Assembly: GCA_964561005.1 (NCBI GenBank)
Contig: CAZLNO010000062.1
Span: 1 to 23,752, forward strand
Reading direction: 5' to 3'
Length of the DNA stretch: 23,752 bases
Source of the DNA: CAZLNO01 sp964561005
GTDB taxonomy: Bacteria > Pseudomonadota > Alphaproteobacteria > Kiloniellales > Rhodovibrionaceae
Below the pieces are notes generated by a model. It made no database searches. It saw nothing but the letters and a program-made list of their open reading frames with translations, and was not told the origin of the DNA. Positions within the stretch are counted from its first letter, which is position 1; each line of letters starts with the position of its first letter. The translations under genes and the position numbers were made by a program. Below, one piece after another: positions 16,116 to 22,752 of this stretch.

Positions 16116-16889
16116 ATGAACGACAGCAATCCACCGGGGCCCGGACCCCGCGGCGCCGCGGCCACCTTCGATCCGGTGCCCGGCAGCGATCTCGTGGGAC
16201 AGGTGAGCGAGCAGCTTGCCCGGGCGATCTGCGAGGGGCGCCTGGCGCCCGGCCAGCGCCTGGTGGAGGCGGCGGTGGCGCGCCAGATGGGCATCTCGCG
16301 CGCGCCGCTGCGCGAGGCGGCCCGGCGGCTGGAGCAGCGCGGTCTGCTGGTGTCGCAGCCGCGGCGGGGCTTCTTCGTGCGCGACTTCGCGCCGAAGGAG
16401 ATCGACGACCTCTACGGCCTGCGGCTCGTCCTGGAGAGCTATGCCGCCGACCTCGCCTGCGCGCGGGCGACGGCGGCCGACCTGGACCGCCTGCGGGCCC
16501 GGCTGAGCCGGCTGCGCGCGCTCGCCGAGGCGGGGGCCGTGAGCGAACTGGTGGAAGCGGATCTAAGCTTTCATCTCGACATCTGCGAGCTGTCGGGCAA
16601 CCGCAAGCTGCTCGGCCTGTTCTCCGACCTGGCCGGCGAGGTGCGCATGATCATCGCGCTGATCGGCCAGGTCTACGACGACCCCGTGCGCCTCGCCGAG
16701 GCGCATGCGCCTCTCCTGGAGGCGCTTGCCGCGGGCGACCGCGACCGGCTGCGCGACGAGGTCGATCATCACATCCGCGTCGCGTGGCAGGAGGTCCGGG
16801 ACGTCTTCGCGGCGCGCCGGGACCGCGAGGCACAGGCCGAATTCCCGCGTGCCGGGCCGGGCGCCGGTGTCGGGCCCCCTGGCGGCTGA
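16116..16889 (+). CDS. GntR-family transcriptional regulator, FadR/FCD subfamily
   Basis: A 257-residue cytoplasmic regulator. An N-terminal winged helix (about residues 25-90) contains LAPGQRLVEAAVARQMGI and SRAPLREAARRLEQRGLL, the FadR-type recognition helix, then a wing with RRGFFVRDF. The C-terminal all-helical FCD domain keeps the likely metal ligands D149 and H153 (EADLSFHLDI), H197 (AEAHAPLL) and H219 (DEVDHHIRV), which in FCD proteins help bind carboxylic-acid effectors. The ATG at 16116 is preferred over upstream in-frame codons because it opens a normal-length N-terminus. The gene diverges from the aldolase/ABC/M20 operon and is convergent with the cupin gene, 16 bases away. It most likely represses the operon until a carboxylate substrate or product binds. 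Confidence 0.92.
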   Translation: MNDSNPPGPGPRGAAATFDPVPGSDLVGQVSEQLARAICEGRLAPGQRLVEAAVARQMGISRAPLREAARRLEQRGLLVSQPRRGFFVRDFAPKEIDDLYGLRLVLESYAADLACARATAADLDRLRARLSRLRALAEAGAVSELVEADLSFHLDICELSGNRKLLGLFSDLAGEVRMIIALIGQVYDDPVRLAEAHAPLLEALAAGDRDRLRDEVDHHIRVAWQEVRDVFAARRDREAQAEFPRAGPGAGVGPPGG

Positions 16890-16905
16890 GGCGATCGCGC
16901 CGGGG

Positions 16906-17205
16906 CTATTTCAGTTCGATCTCCAGGAAGGCGAAGGGTCCGTCGCTGGCGTTGATCACGTCGTGCTCCACCCCGGCCTCGCGGCTGTAGGGTTCGCCGT
17001 GGGTCAGCTCGGCCAGCGTCCCGGCGCCGTCGGGCCCGAGGATGCGCAGGCGTCCCGTCGCCAGCGGCACCACTATGTAGTCGTATTCGTGGCGGTGCCA
17101 GCCCGTGGCCGCGCCGGGAGCGAAGCGCCACTCGGTGACGCGCATGCGCGCGTTCTCCAGCTTGACGATGGCTTCGGCGGCGGGCCGGCTTTCGGTGTCG
17201 GTCAT
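16906..17205 (-). CDS. Small single-domain cupin
   Basis: A 99-residue protein with one cupin barrel. Motif 1 is GAATGWHRHEYDYIVVPLATG (about 31-51), giving H37 and H39, and motif 2 includes the GVEHDVINASDGPFAFLEIEL segment with H81, so a 3-His-type metal site is likely. Small cupins of this shape are often annotated as BauB-like, linked to beta-alanine degradation, or as sensing or isomerase proteins. The function cannot be fixed from sequence. GGAGG lies six bases before the ATG. It is the last gene of a minus-strand group behind the DehI homologue and converges on the GntR gene with no clear terminator between. Confidence 0.85.
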   Translation of the reverse strand: MTDTESRPAAEAIVKLENARMRVTEWRFAPGAATGWHRHEYDYIVVPLATGRLRILGPDGAGTLAELTHGEPYSREAGVEHDVINASDGPFAFLEIELK

Positions 17206-17394
17206 GGGGAGCCTCCAGGTGCGTCTCCAAATGGGCGTCGGCGCGACGGTCCGTCACCTTCCGTCATGCAGCACAAGCGGGTCGGCTGGTCAAACCGGAT
17301 CTCCGACGGCATGCTCGTTCGATCGGAATCGTTCTGGCGAGATGCCGGGACTTCGTCCCCGATGGCACGATGCACGCTCCGCGCCACCTGCCGC

Positions 17395-18306
17395 CTAGCC
17401 GCCGGCTGGCCGTGCCGGCGTCGATGCCAGTTGCGCCCGCAGATAGGCGACGTTGGTGACCAGGCCGGGCAGCAGCCACTGGAACAGCCGGCAGACGTCG
17501 CGGATCTCCTGATCGGCGCCGTCCGCTTCGGCGGCCCGGCGAAGCGCCTCGGCGGTGAGGCGTCCGGGGTTGGGCAGCGAGCGCGCCGCCTGCGCCACGC
17601 AGCGGTCGTGGAGGGCCTGGCAGATCGCGTCGTGGGCCGGCGTGTTGACGGCCTGGCGGAGGTCGCCCCAGGCCATCGCCCAGTAGCTGGGCCAGCGCGC
17701 GAACGCCCGGTAGTCCGTGTTGACGAAGGGCAGGCCCAGCGTGCGCTTGACGTCGGCGTAGACCTCGCGCGTGGGCGCGTCGGCGTGGTGCGGCTCCATC
17801 AGGACGAAAGGCGCCTCGATGTCGGGCGCGTGGCGGTCGCCGTGGACCGGGGCGTCCGCCGACGACGTCCCGCCCGCCATGTCGCCGACCTCCAGCAGGT
17901 GGCGGGTCAGGGTGGCCAGCACGACGTAGGGCTGATTGCCGTGGCTGAAGACCTCCACGATGTCGCGGATCTGCGCGATCTCGCGCGGCGCGTAGCCGGC
18001 CGCGGCGAGCCGGTCGGCGATCGGGGGCGGGTCGAGCTTCGCCACTTCCGCCTCGACGAAGGCACGATTGCCCAGGAAGGCTTCGACGAAGGGGCGGCTC
18101 CGGCAAAGCTCGCGCACGCCCGTCCACAGCGTCTCGTAGAACGTCGGATAATGGGCGTAGGCCATGGTGACCACGCCCATCCAGGGCACCTGAAGCACCG
18201 TCTTCAGGTCCTCGTACCAGGCCTTGCGCCGGCCGTCCGCCAGGTATTCGGGCAGGGGATGAATGGCCGGGATCGGCTCCGGCTTCAAGCGCGGCAGGTC
18301 GATCAT
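17395..18306 (-). CDS. DehI-family (group I) 2-haloacid dehalogenase homologue
   Basis: A 303-residue all-helical protein matching the family named halocarboxylic acid dehydrogenase DehI. DehI enzymes hydrolyse both D- and L-2-haloalkanoic acids by direct water attack. Two internal repeats are visible: EDLKTVLQVPWMGVVTMAYA with HYPTFYETLW (about 32-61), and ADVKRTLGLPFVNTDYRAFA with RWPSYWAMAW (about 184-213). From memory, Pseudomonas putida PP3 DehI uses N114, Y117 and D189. Here HGNQPY gives N124 and Y127 with identical spacing, and NTDYR gives D198 at almost the same distance, so the catalytic set appears conserved. GGAGA precedes the ATG at 18306. It lies between the CPBP and cupin genes. 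Natural substrates could be non-halogenated, since related proteins of unknown activity exist. Confidence 0.82.
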   Translation of the reverse strand: MIDLPRLKPEPIPAIHPLPEYLADGRRKAWYEDLKTVLQVPWMGVVTMAYAHYPTFYETLWTGVRELCRSRPFVEAFLGNRAFVEAEVAKLDPPPIADRLAAAGYAPREIAQIRDIVEVFSHGNQPYVVLATLTRHLLEVGDMAGGTSSADAPVHGDRHAPDIEAPFVLMEPHHADAPTREVYADVKRTLGLPFVNTDYRAFARWPSYWAMAWGDLRQAVNTPAHDAICQALHDRCVAQAARSLPNPGRLTAEALRRAAEADGADQEIRDVCRLFQWLLPGLVTNVAYLRAQLASTPARPAGG

Positions 18307-18384
18307 CGGCGTGTCTCCGGGCGTGCGCGTGTCACGGATTTGTACAGCAAAGCAGCCGACTCCGCCCGCGCGCAAGGTCCGCCG

Positions 18385-19065
18385 CTATGTCGGCACGGCC
18401 CCGTGGTAGAAAAAGACGCCGAGGCCCAGGGTGAACAGCGCCTGGCCGGCCAGCATGTGCATCAGGAACACCACCGGGAAGGAGCCGCTGCGCTCGTAGG
18501 CGTAGGCGAAGGCGAGGCCGCCCAGGAAGGTCAGCGCGAGCGCCACCCAGTTCTGATAGAACGCGTGCGCCAGCGCGAACACCGCGGCGTTCACCGCAAT
18601 CCGGGCGCGGGCGCCGCCCAGCAGATCGCCGTAGCGCCGGAAGAACAAGGGGCGGAAGACGATCTCCTGCCCGAGCACCGACAGCACGGGGTAGAAGGCC
18701 ATGATCATCAGCCAGAGCTCGGTGCGCTGGCGCGGCATGGCGAGAAAGGCCGCCGGCCGCAGCCACAGGACGAGCGCGGCCATGACGGCGCCCGCCAGGA
18801 GGAGAAAGCCGGCGATGAAGGGCAGCCAGCGGGTCAGGTCGCGCAGGTCCACCAGCTCGCGCCAGTGCCAGCCCGGCGTCAATTGCAGCAGCACGAGGGC
18901 GAGAAGGCACACCGCCGCGATCGGCCGGAACACGCCGAGGGTGTCGAAGAACACGAGCTGGGCCATCGGCGCGGCGAGGAACAGCAGGATGAACTCCCCC
19001 GCCCGGACGAGCGGGGCCGGGGGTGGGCGTCGTCTTGGCGGCGCGGCGGTTCGAGCGTTCGACAT
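18385..19065 (-). CDS. CPBP-family intramembrane protein (Abi/Rce1-like), altered active site
   Basis: About six to eight membrane helices in 226 residues after a basic, proline-rich N-terminus (APPRRRPPP). The three CPBP motifs are present: LGQEIVFRP (133-138), FALAHAFY (F163, H167) and FLMHMLAG (H203). Active Rce1-type proteases carry EExxxR in motif 1. Here the first glutamate is glutamine (Q133-E134), so proteolysis may be weak or lost. The ATG at 19065 is preferred over a GTG at 19125 because the extension is low-complexity, but no strong ribosome-binding site marks either. Upstream lies the repeat and relic region. Downstream, 78 bases separate it from the DehI gene, so the two may be cotranscribed. 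Confidence 0.78.
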   Translation of the reverse strand: MSNARTAAPPRRRPPPAPLVRAGEFILLFLAAPMAQLVFFDTLGVFRPIAAVCLLALVLLQLTPGWHWRELVDLRDLTRWLPFIAGFLLLAGAVMAALVLWLRPAAFLAMPRQRTELWLMIMAFYPVLSVLGQEIVFRPLFFRRYGDLLGGARARIAVNAAVFALAHAFYQNWVALALTFLGGLAFAYAYERSGSFPVVFLMHMLAGQALFTLGLGVFFYHGAVPT

Positions 19066-19239
19066 GGGCACCGGCTGATGGCGTTCGACCCACGCCGGAT
19101 ATTGGGACGACGGTGCCGGCGGCACAGGGCGGCCTTGGCAGGGGCCTGGGACCGGTCCCGGCTCCAGGACGCTGGCGTCGGCCCGGACGACCGCTCCGGG
19201 GGCGCGTGCGCCGTGGCGCTGCGTGGGGCCCGCGCGGCC

Positions 19240-19327
19240 GCGGCGCGGCAGAAGGCGCTCGTCGCGGCAGGCCGCTTTGAGCGTAACGGCCGTCGGAGTT
19301 GAAACCGTAGCCGACCACCTGGCGGCC
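19240..19327 (-). pseudogene. Frameshifted relic of an enolase-superfamily dehydratase (D-tartrate dehydratase-like N-terminal part)
   Basis: The minus strand reads RQVVGYGFNSDGRYAQSGL (about 19327-19268). After a one-base shift it continues RDERLLPR (19266-19243). From memory, D(-)-tartrate dehydratases and related mandelate racemase/enolase proteins carry VIGYGFNSNGRYGQGGLxRE, then RFxPR, near residue 45, so both halves match across the frameshift. Only some 28 residues of a protein near 390 long are left, and the upstream end is abruptly replaced by the dispersed repeat at 19330. Confidence 0.5.
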
Positions 19328-19329
19328 GC

Positions 19330-19364
19330 GTGGCACGAGGTCCCGTGTTTATTGCCGCTGGTAT
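19330..19364 (-). repeat. Inverted, internally deleted copy of the 7.2-kb MITE-like element
   Basis: Read on the minus strand it joins ATACCAGCGGCAATA (15 bases identical to 7177-7191) directly to ACACGGGACCTCGTGCCAC (19 bases identical to 7244-7262). About 51 internal bases of the left copy are missing. Beyond the second block the sequence diverges at once into the enolase-like relic. Confidence 0.7.
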
Positions 19365-19454
19365 GAATCAGCGTGGGGTCACGGCGCCGATCGGCATCGC
19401 AACATGCTGATTTCTCGGGGAACTCCCGGATCGCGGGATGACGCGGATGGACAG

Positions 19455-19559
19455 TCAGCCCACAAGCCTCAATCCAATGGGACGCCGCCGTGGCCGACCA
19501 CGGACTGCCTCCTCGCCGCCGCGACCGCGCTGGACGTTCCGGGCGACAAGGACGGTCAT
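19455..19559 (-). pseudogene. Short ORF coupled to the last ugp-like permease gene, probably a truncated gene start
   Basis: An ATG at 19559 overlaps the permease TGA in ATGA, the coupling mode used between the two permease genes. It encodes 34 residues beginning MTVLVARNVQRGRGG and ending in the repeat-scarred region. VARNVxxxxGGxEAVRG weakly resembles the opening of an ABC ATPase, but no Walker A follows. It may be the remaining 5' end of a fifth operon gene, or a chance frame. Confidence 0.3.
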
Positions 19560-20395
19560 TTCAGCCCCGCCTGCATGAACGATTGCACGAACTGGCGCTG
19601 GAACAGGAGGAAGGCCACCAGCAAAGGGGCGACGGAGATCAGCGTGCCGGCGGTGATGATCGACCAGTCGACGCCCGACTCGGGCGCGCCGAAAACCGCG
19701 AGACCCACCGTCAGCGGGCGCGTCTCCACGGTGTTGGTCACCACCAGCGGCCAGAGGAAGCTGTTCCAGTGGTGGCTGACCGAGACGAGCCCGTAGGCGA
19801 CGTAGGTGGGCTTCGCCAGCGGGACATAGACCTTGAGCAGGATCTGCAGCCAGTTGCACCCCTCCACGCGCGCCGCCTCCTCGAACTCGCGCGGCACCGT
19901 CTTGAAGGTCTGGCGCAGCAGGAAGATCCCGAAGGCGCTGGCCATGTAGGGCAGGCCGATACCGGGGATGGTGTCGACCAGGCCGAACTGCGTCATCAAC
20001 TGGTAGTTCTCGACGATCAGCACCTCGGGCAGGATCATGAGCTGCATCAGGACCAGGAAGAACGCGAGCTCGCGCCCCGCGAAGGCGAAGCGCGCGAAGG
20101 CGAAACCCGCCAGGGTGCACAGCACGAACTGGCCGGCCAGGATGAGCGTCACCAGGATGAAGGTGTTCAGCATGTAGCGCGCGAACGGCGCCGTCGCCCA
20201 GGCTTCCCGGAAGTTCTCCAGCGTCAGCGGCGCGAAGAGGTCGAATTGCGTGACATACTCGCTGGGGTGGAACGCGCTCCAGAACGCGTAGAGCAGCGGC
20301 CCGATCCAGATGAGCGCGAGCAGCCACGACCCCAGCACCTCCAGCCAGCGGCCAAGGTCGACGGCGGGCTTCGCGGGCGCGGCGTTCACGCTCAT
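19556..20395 (-). CDS. Carbohydrate-type (CUT1) ABC permease, UgpE/MalG-like
   Basis: A 279-residue inner-membrane permease with six predicted helices. The N-terminal helix (about 20-42) is followed by the FHPSEYVTQFDLFAPLTLENF periplasmic segment typical of MalG/UgpE proteins. The coupling loop TVPREFEEAARVEGCNWLQI carries the EAA motif that docks on the ATPase. QRQFVQSFMQAGLK at the C-terminus is the standard (F)VxGxxxGavK-type ending. ATGA overlap with the UgpA-like gene gives translational coupling. It is the last intact gene of the operon, and a short ATGA-coupled frame follows it. Sugar, glycerol-phosphate or polyol uptake is likely; the substrate is set by the binding protein. Confidence 0.94.
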   Translation of the reverse strand: MSVNAAPAKPAVDLGRWLEVLGSWLLALIWIGPLLYAFWSAFHPSEYVTQFDLFAPLTLENFREAWATAPFARYMLNTFILVTLILAGQFVLCTLAGFAFARFAFAGRELAFFLVLMQLMILPEVLIVENYQLMTQFGLVDTIPGIGLPYMASAFGIFLLRQTFKTVPREFEEAARVEGCNWLQILLKVYVPLAKPTYVAYGLVSVSHHWNSFLWPLVVTNTVETRPLTVGLAVFGAPESGVDWSIITAGTLISVAPLLVAFLLFQRQFVQSFMQAGLK

Positions 20396-21276
20396 CGGTA
20401 GTGTATCCGTCCCTCGAGGAGGCGGTACTGGGCAATCGCCAGGCCGATCAGGAGCAGCAGGAGAACGACGGTGAGCGCCGCCCCGTAGGAGGCGTCGAAG
20501 TAGCTGAAGGCCGTCTCGTAGATGTAGTAGAGCAGCAGCATGCTGGCGTTGTCAGGCCCGCCCTTCGTCATGATGAAGAGGTGGTCGACGATCTTGAACG
20601 CGTTGATCAGCGCGTTGATCAGCACGAACAGCGTGGTCGGCATCAGCAGCGGGAAGATGACGCGCCGGAAATAATACCACCGGCTCGCGCCCTCCAGCTC
20701 GGCGGCCTCCTTCAACTCGGGCGGCAGGGACTGGAGCGCCGCCAGATAGAAGATCATGAAGAACCCCGCCTCCTTCCACACCATCATGACGATCAGGCAC
20801 CACATCACGGTGTCCGGATCGCCCAGCCAGTTGTGCCCCGGCAGGCCGACCAGACCCAGCAACTGGTCGAGGAGGCCGATTCCGGGGGTGTAGAAGAACA
20901 GCCAGATGTTGGCGACGGCGATCATCGGCAGCACCGTCGGCGTGAAGAACGCCATGCGAACCAGCGCCCGGGCCGGCAGCCAGGCGTTGACGATCAACGC
21001 CATCAGCATGGCCAGCGCGATGGCCAGCGGGATGGTCCCGGCCGCGAACCAGAGATTGTTGAACAGCGCCCGCCAGAAGATGTCGTCCTCCAGCATGAAG
21101 GCGTAGTTCTCCAGGCCGACGAACTCGGCCGGCCGGGTGGCGGTCTCGGGAAGAAAGAGGCTGCGGACGAACGAGGCGACGGTGGGATAGTGCGTGAACG
21201 TGGCGAGCATCACCGCCGCCGGCAGCAGCAGCAGCCAGCCGTAGATGTGAACCGGATGAACGGCGCGCATCGGCAT
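20392..21276 (-). CDS. Carbohydrate-type (CUT1) ABC permease, UgpA/MalF-like
   Basis: A 294-residue permease. After helix 1 (about 10-30) it has the CUT1 marker FVGLENYAFMLEDDIFWRALFNN, then FFTPTVLPMIAVANIWLFFY, the segment GLPGHNWLGDPDTVMW, and the EAA loop SLPPELKEAAELEGASRWYY. The ending RLLEGRIHYR is like that of UgpA-type proteins. It partners the UgpE-like permease encoded next, with which it overlaps by four bases. The upstream binding-protein gene ends 95 bases earlier, and that gap contains a very strong hairpin. The start could be 21276 or the second methionine (21270). Either gives a normal N-terminus. Confidence 0.94.
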   Translation of the reverse strand: MPMRAVHPVHIYGWLLLLPAAVMLATFTHYPTVASFVRSLFLPETATRPAEFVGLENYAFMLEDDIFWRALFNNLWFAAGTIPLAIALAMLMALIVNAWLPARALVRMAFFTPTVLPMIAVANIWLFFYTPGIGLLDQLLGLVGLPGHNWLGDPDTVMWCLIVMMVWKEAGFFMIFYLAALQSLPPELKEAAELEGASRWYYFRRVIFPLLMPTTLFVLINALINAFKIVDHLFIMTKGGPDNASMLLLYYIYETAFSYFDASYGAALTVVLLLLLIGLAIAQYRLLEGRIHYR

Positions 21277-21302
21277 GAATCGACGTGGGTCGGGCGGTGG
21301 TG

Positions 21303-21345
21303 CCCCGCGGCCGGCGAGGGCTCCGGCCGCTCGCCGGCCGCGGGG
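21303..21345 (-). terminator. 16-bp perfect hairpin between binding-protein and permease genes
   Basis: CCCCGCGGCCGGCGAG (21303-21318) and CTCGCCGGCCGCGGGG (21330-21345) are perfect complements around an 11-nt loop. There is no T tract. It lies directly behind the binding-protein stop and before the permease start, matching intercistronic stabilisers or attenuators that keep binding-protein levels above permease levels. Confidence 0.65.
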
Positions 21346-21371
21346 GCGGGGTCACTGGGTTCGCCCGCGAC

Positions 21372-22673
21372 CTAGCGGTATCGCCGCAGCAGGCGGTCGG
21401 CCTGGCGCTGCGCGTCGCTCAGGGCGGTTTGCGCCGACTCCTGGCCGGTCAGGACGGACTGGATGGCGTCGTCCAGGACCTTGCGCACGCGGCCGGTCTG
21501 ATAGGTCGACAGCTCGGGCACGGCGTACTCGAGCTGATCGCGCGCAACGGCGGCCGGCGGGAAGTCCTGGGTGTATTCCTTGAGCGCCGGGGTCTCGTAG
21601 GCGTCCGGGCGCGTGCCGATGTAGCCGGTGCGGATGCTCCACTCCGCGGTGCGCTCCGGCTGCGTCATCCACTTGATGAAGGTGAGCGCGGCCTGGCGCT
21701 GTTCCGGGGTGCTCTTCTTGAAGATGTAGAAGTTGCCGCCCCCGGTCGGACTGCCGCGCCGCTCCTGCTTGGGCAGCATGGCGACCCCGAAGTCGAACGT
21801 CGCGTTCTCCTTCACCGCCGTCAGGTTGCCGGTGGAATGCCACATGATGGCGGTCTGCCCTTCCAGGAAGGCCTGGCGCAGCGTGCCCCACTCCACCGTG
21901 CCGGTCGGCATCACGCCGTGCTTCTCGCCAAGATCGCGCCAGTACTGCAAGGCCTCGATGGTCGCGGGCGCGTCGAAGTAGGTTTCGGTCCCGTCGCCGC
22001 TCATCAGCTCCTGGCCGTTCTGGATGGCCAGCGCCTGGAACATCCAGTAGGGATAGCCGGTGGAGGGGATCATGGCGCCCCAGCGCTCGACCTCGCCGCC
22101 CTCCGTGACCTTGAGCTTCTTGCCCATCTCGACGAGATCGCTCCAGGTCTGCGGCGGCGCCTCGGGGTCCAGCCCGGCCTCGCGGAAGGCGTCCTTGTTG
22201 TAGTACATGACGATGGTCGAGCGCTGGAACGGGATGCTCCAGGTCTTGCCGTCCGTCTGACCGTTCTTCATCAGCGCGGGATAGAAGCTGTCGATCCACG
22301 CCTGTTCGGCCTGCGTCTCGATCAGGCTGTCGAAGGGGACGATCGCGTCCTGCTCGATCAGCTCGTAGAGATCGATCGAGAACATCACCGAGAGCTGCGC
22401 CGGCTTGCCGCTCTTCAGCGCCGCCAGCGCCTTGATGCGGGCGTCGTTGTAGTTGCCGGCGTAGATCGCGTTGACCTCGATGTCGGGGTGCGCCTTCTCG
22501 AATTCGCTGACCAGATCGTCCACGATCTTGGTGAGCGGCCCGCCGACGGCGACGGGGTAGTACATCGTCAACTCGGTCTCGGCCTTGACCGCGCCCGTGG
22601 CCGAGGCCATCAGGCCCGCCGCCGTCGCTCCCGCGAAGGCGGCGCGTCGGAGCCATCGGGTTGTCGTCTTCAT
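21372..22673 (-). CDS. Carbohydrate-type ABC substrate-binding protein, UgpB-like
   Basis: A 433-residue periplasmic binding protein. A Sec signal peptide covers about residues 1-31 (KTTTRWLRRAAFAG..., ending in AVKA|ETEL). UgpB-like marks include DGKTWSIPFQRSTIVMYYNKDAF, the hinge-region MWHSTGNLTAVKE, the TGGGNFYIFKKST loop, AEWSIRTGYIGTRP and the terminal ADRLLRRYR. Several positions that contact sn-glycerol-3-phosphate in E. coli UgpB seem kept (S in RSTIV, G in TGGG, Y in TGYI, R in GRVRK), whereas the region of the ligand-binding glutamate reads VMFSIDLYELI, so the ligand may differ. These comparisons are from memory. It lies between the ATPase gene upstream and the UgpA-like permease gene. 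Confidence 0.92.
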   Translation of the reverse strand: MKTTTRWLRRAAFAGATAAGLMASATGAVKAETELTMYYPVAVGGPLTKIVDDLVSEFEKAHPDIEVNAIYAGNYNDARIKALAALKSGKPAQLSVMFSIDLYELIEQDAIVPFDSLIETQAEQAWIDSFYPALMKNGQTDGKTWSIPFQRSTIVMYYNKDAFREAGLDPEAPPQTWSDLVEMGKKLKVTEGGEVERWGAMIPSTGYPYWMFQALAIQNGQELMSGDGTETYFDAPATIEALQYWRDLGEKHGVMPTGTVEWGTLRQAFLEGQTAIMWHSTGNLTAVKENATFDFGVAMLPKQERRGSPTGGGNFYIFKKSTPEQRQAALTFIKWMTQPERTAEWSIRTGYIGTRPDAYETPALKEYTQDFPPAAVARDQLEYAVPELSTYQTGRVRKVLDDAIQSVLTGQESAQTALSDAQRQADRLLRRYR

Positions 22674-22710
22674 CGCGGGCTACCTCCCTGTTCGATTTCC
22701 CCAGGCGCCC

Positions 22711-22744
22711 GGCCGTGCCGCCGTCCCGCGGGACGGGTGCGGCC
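22711..22744 (-). terminator. Intercistronic hairpin between ATPase and binding-protein genes
   Basis: CCGTCCCGCGGGACGG (22721-22736) is a perfect 16-base palindrome, flanked by GGCCG (22711-22715) and CGGCC (22740-22744), which can extend the stem. No T tract is present. It lies in the 79-base gap before the UgpB-like gene. Processing or stabilisation of the binding-protein message is a likely role. Confidence 0.45.
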
Positions 22745-22752
22745 CGGCGCCG

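Larger units (their letters stand above)
19126..19555. other. Gene-free stretch holding a repeat copy and gene relics
   Basis: No intact gene is present. It contains an enolase-superfamily relic (19240-19327), an inverted short copy of the MITE-like repeat (19330-19364), a TCCCG/CGGGA hairpin (19424-19438) and the truncated ORF at 19455-19559. It looks like a scar of past rearrangement, not a compact promoter region. Confidence 0.55.

Noticed and set aside
17344..17370. GGGAC-TTC-GTCCC hairpin as terminator of the DehI gene
   Set aside because: The stem is five pairs with a 3-nt loop and no T tract, too weak to call in such GC-rich DNA.
16705..19302. 865-codon open frame on the plus strand
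   Set aside because: It spans three minus-strand genes with recognisable families (cupin, DehI, CPBP) and begins inside the GntR gene. It is a GC artefact.
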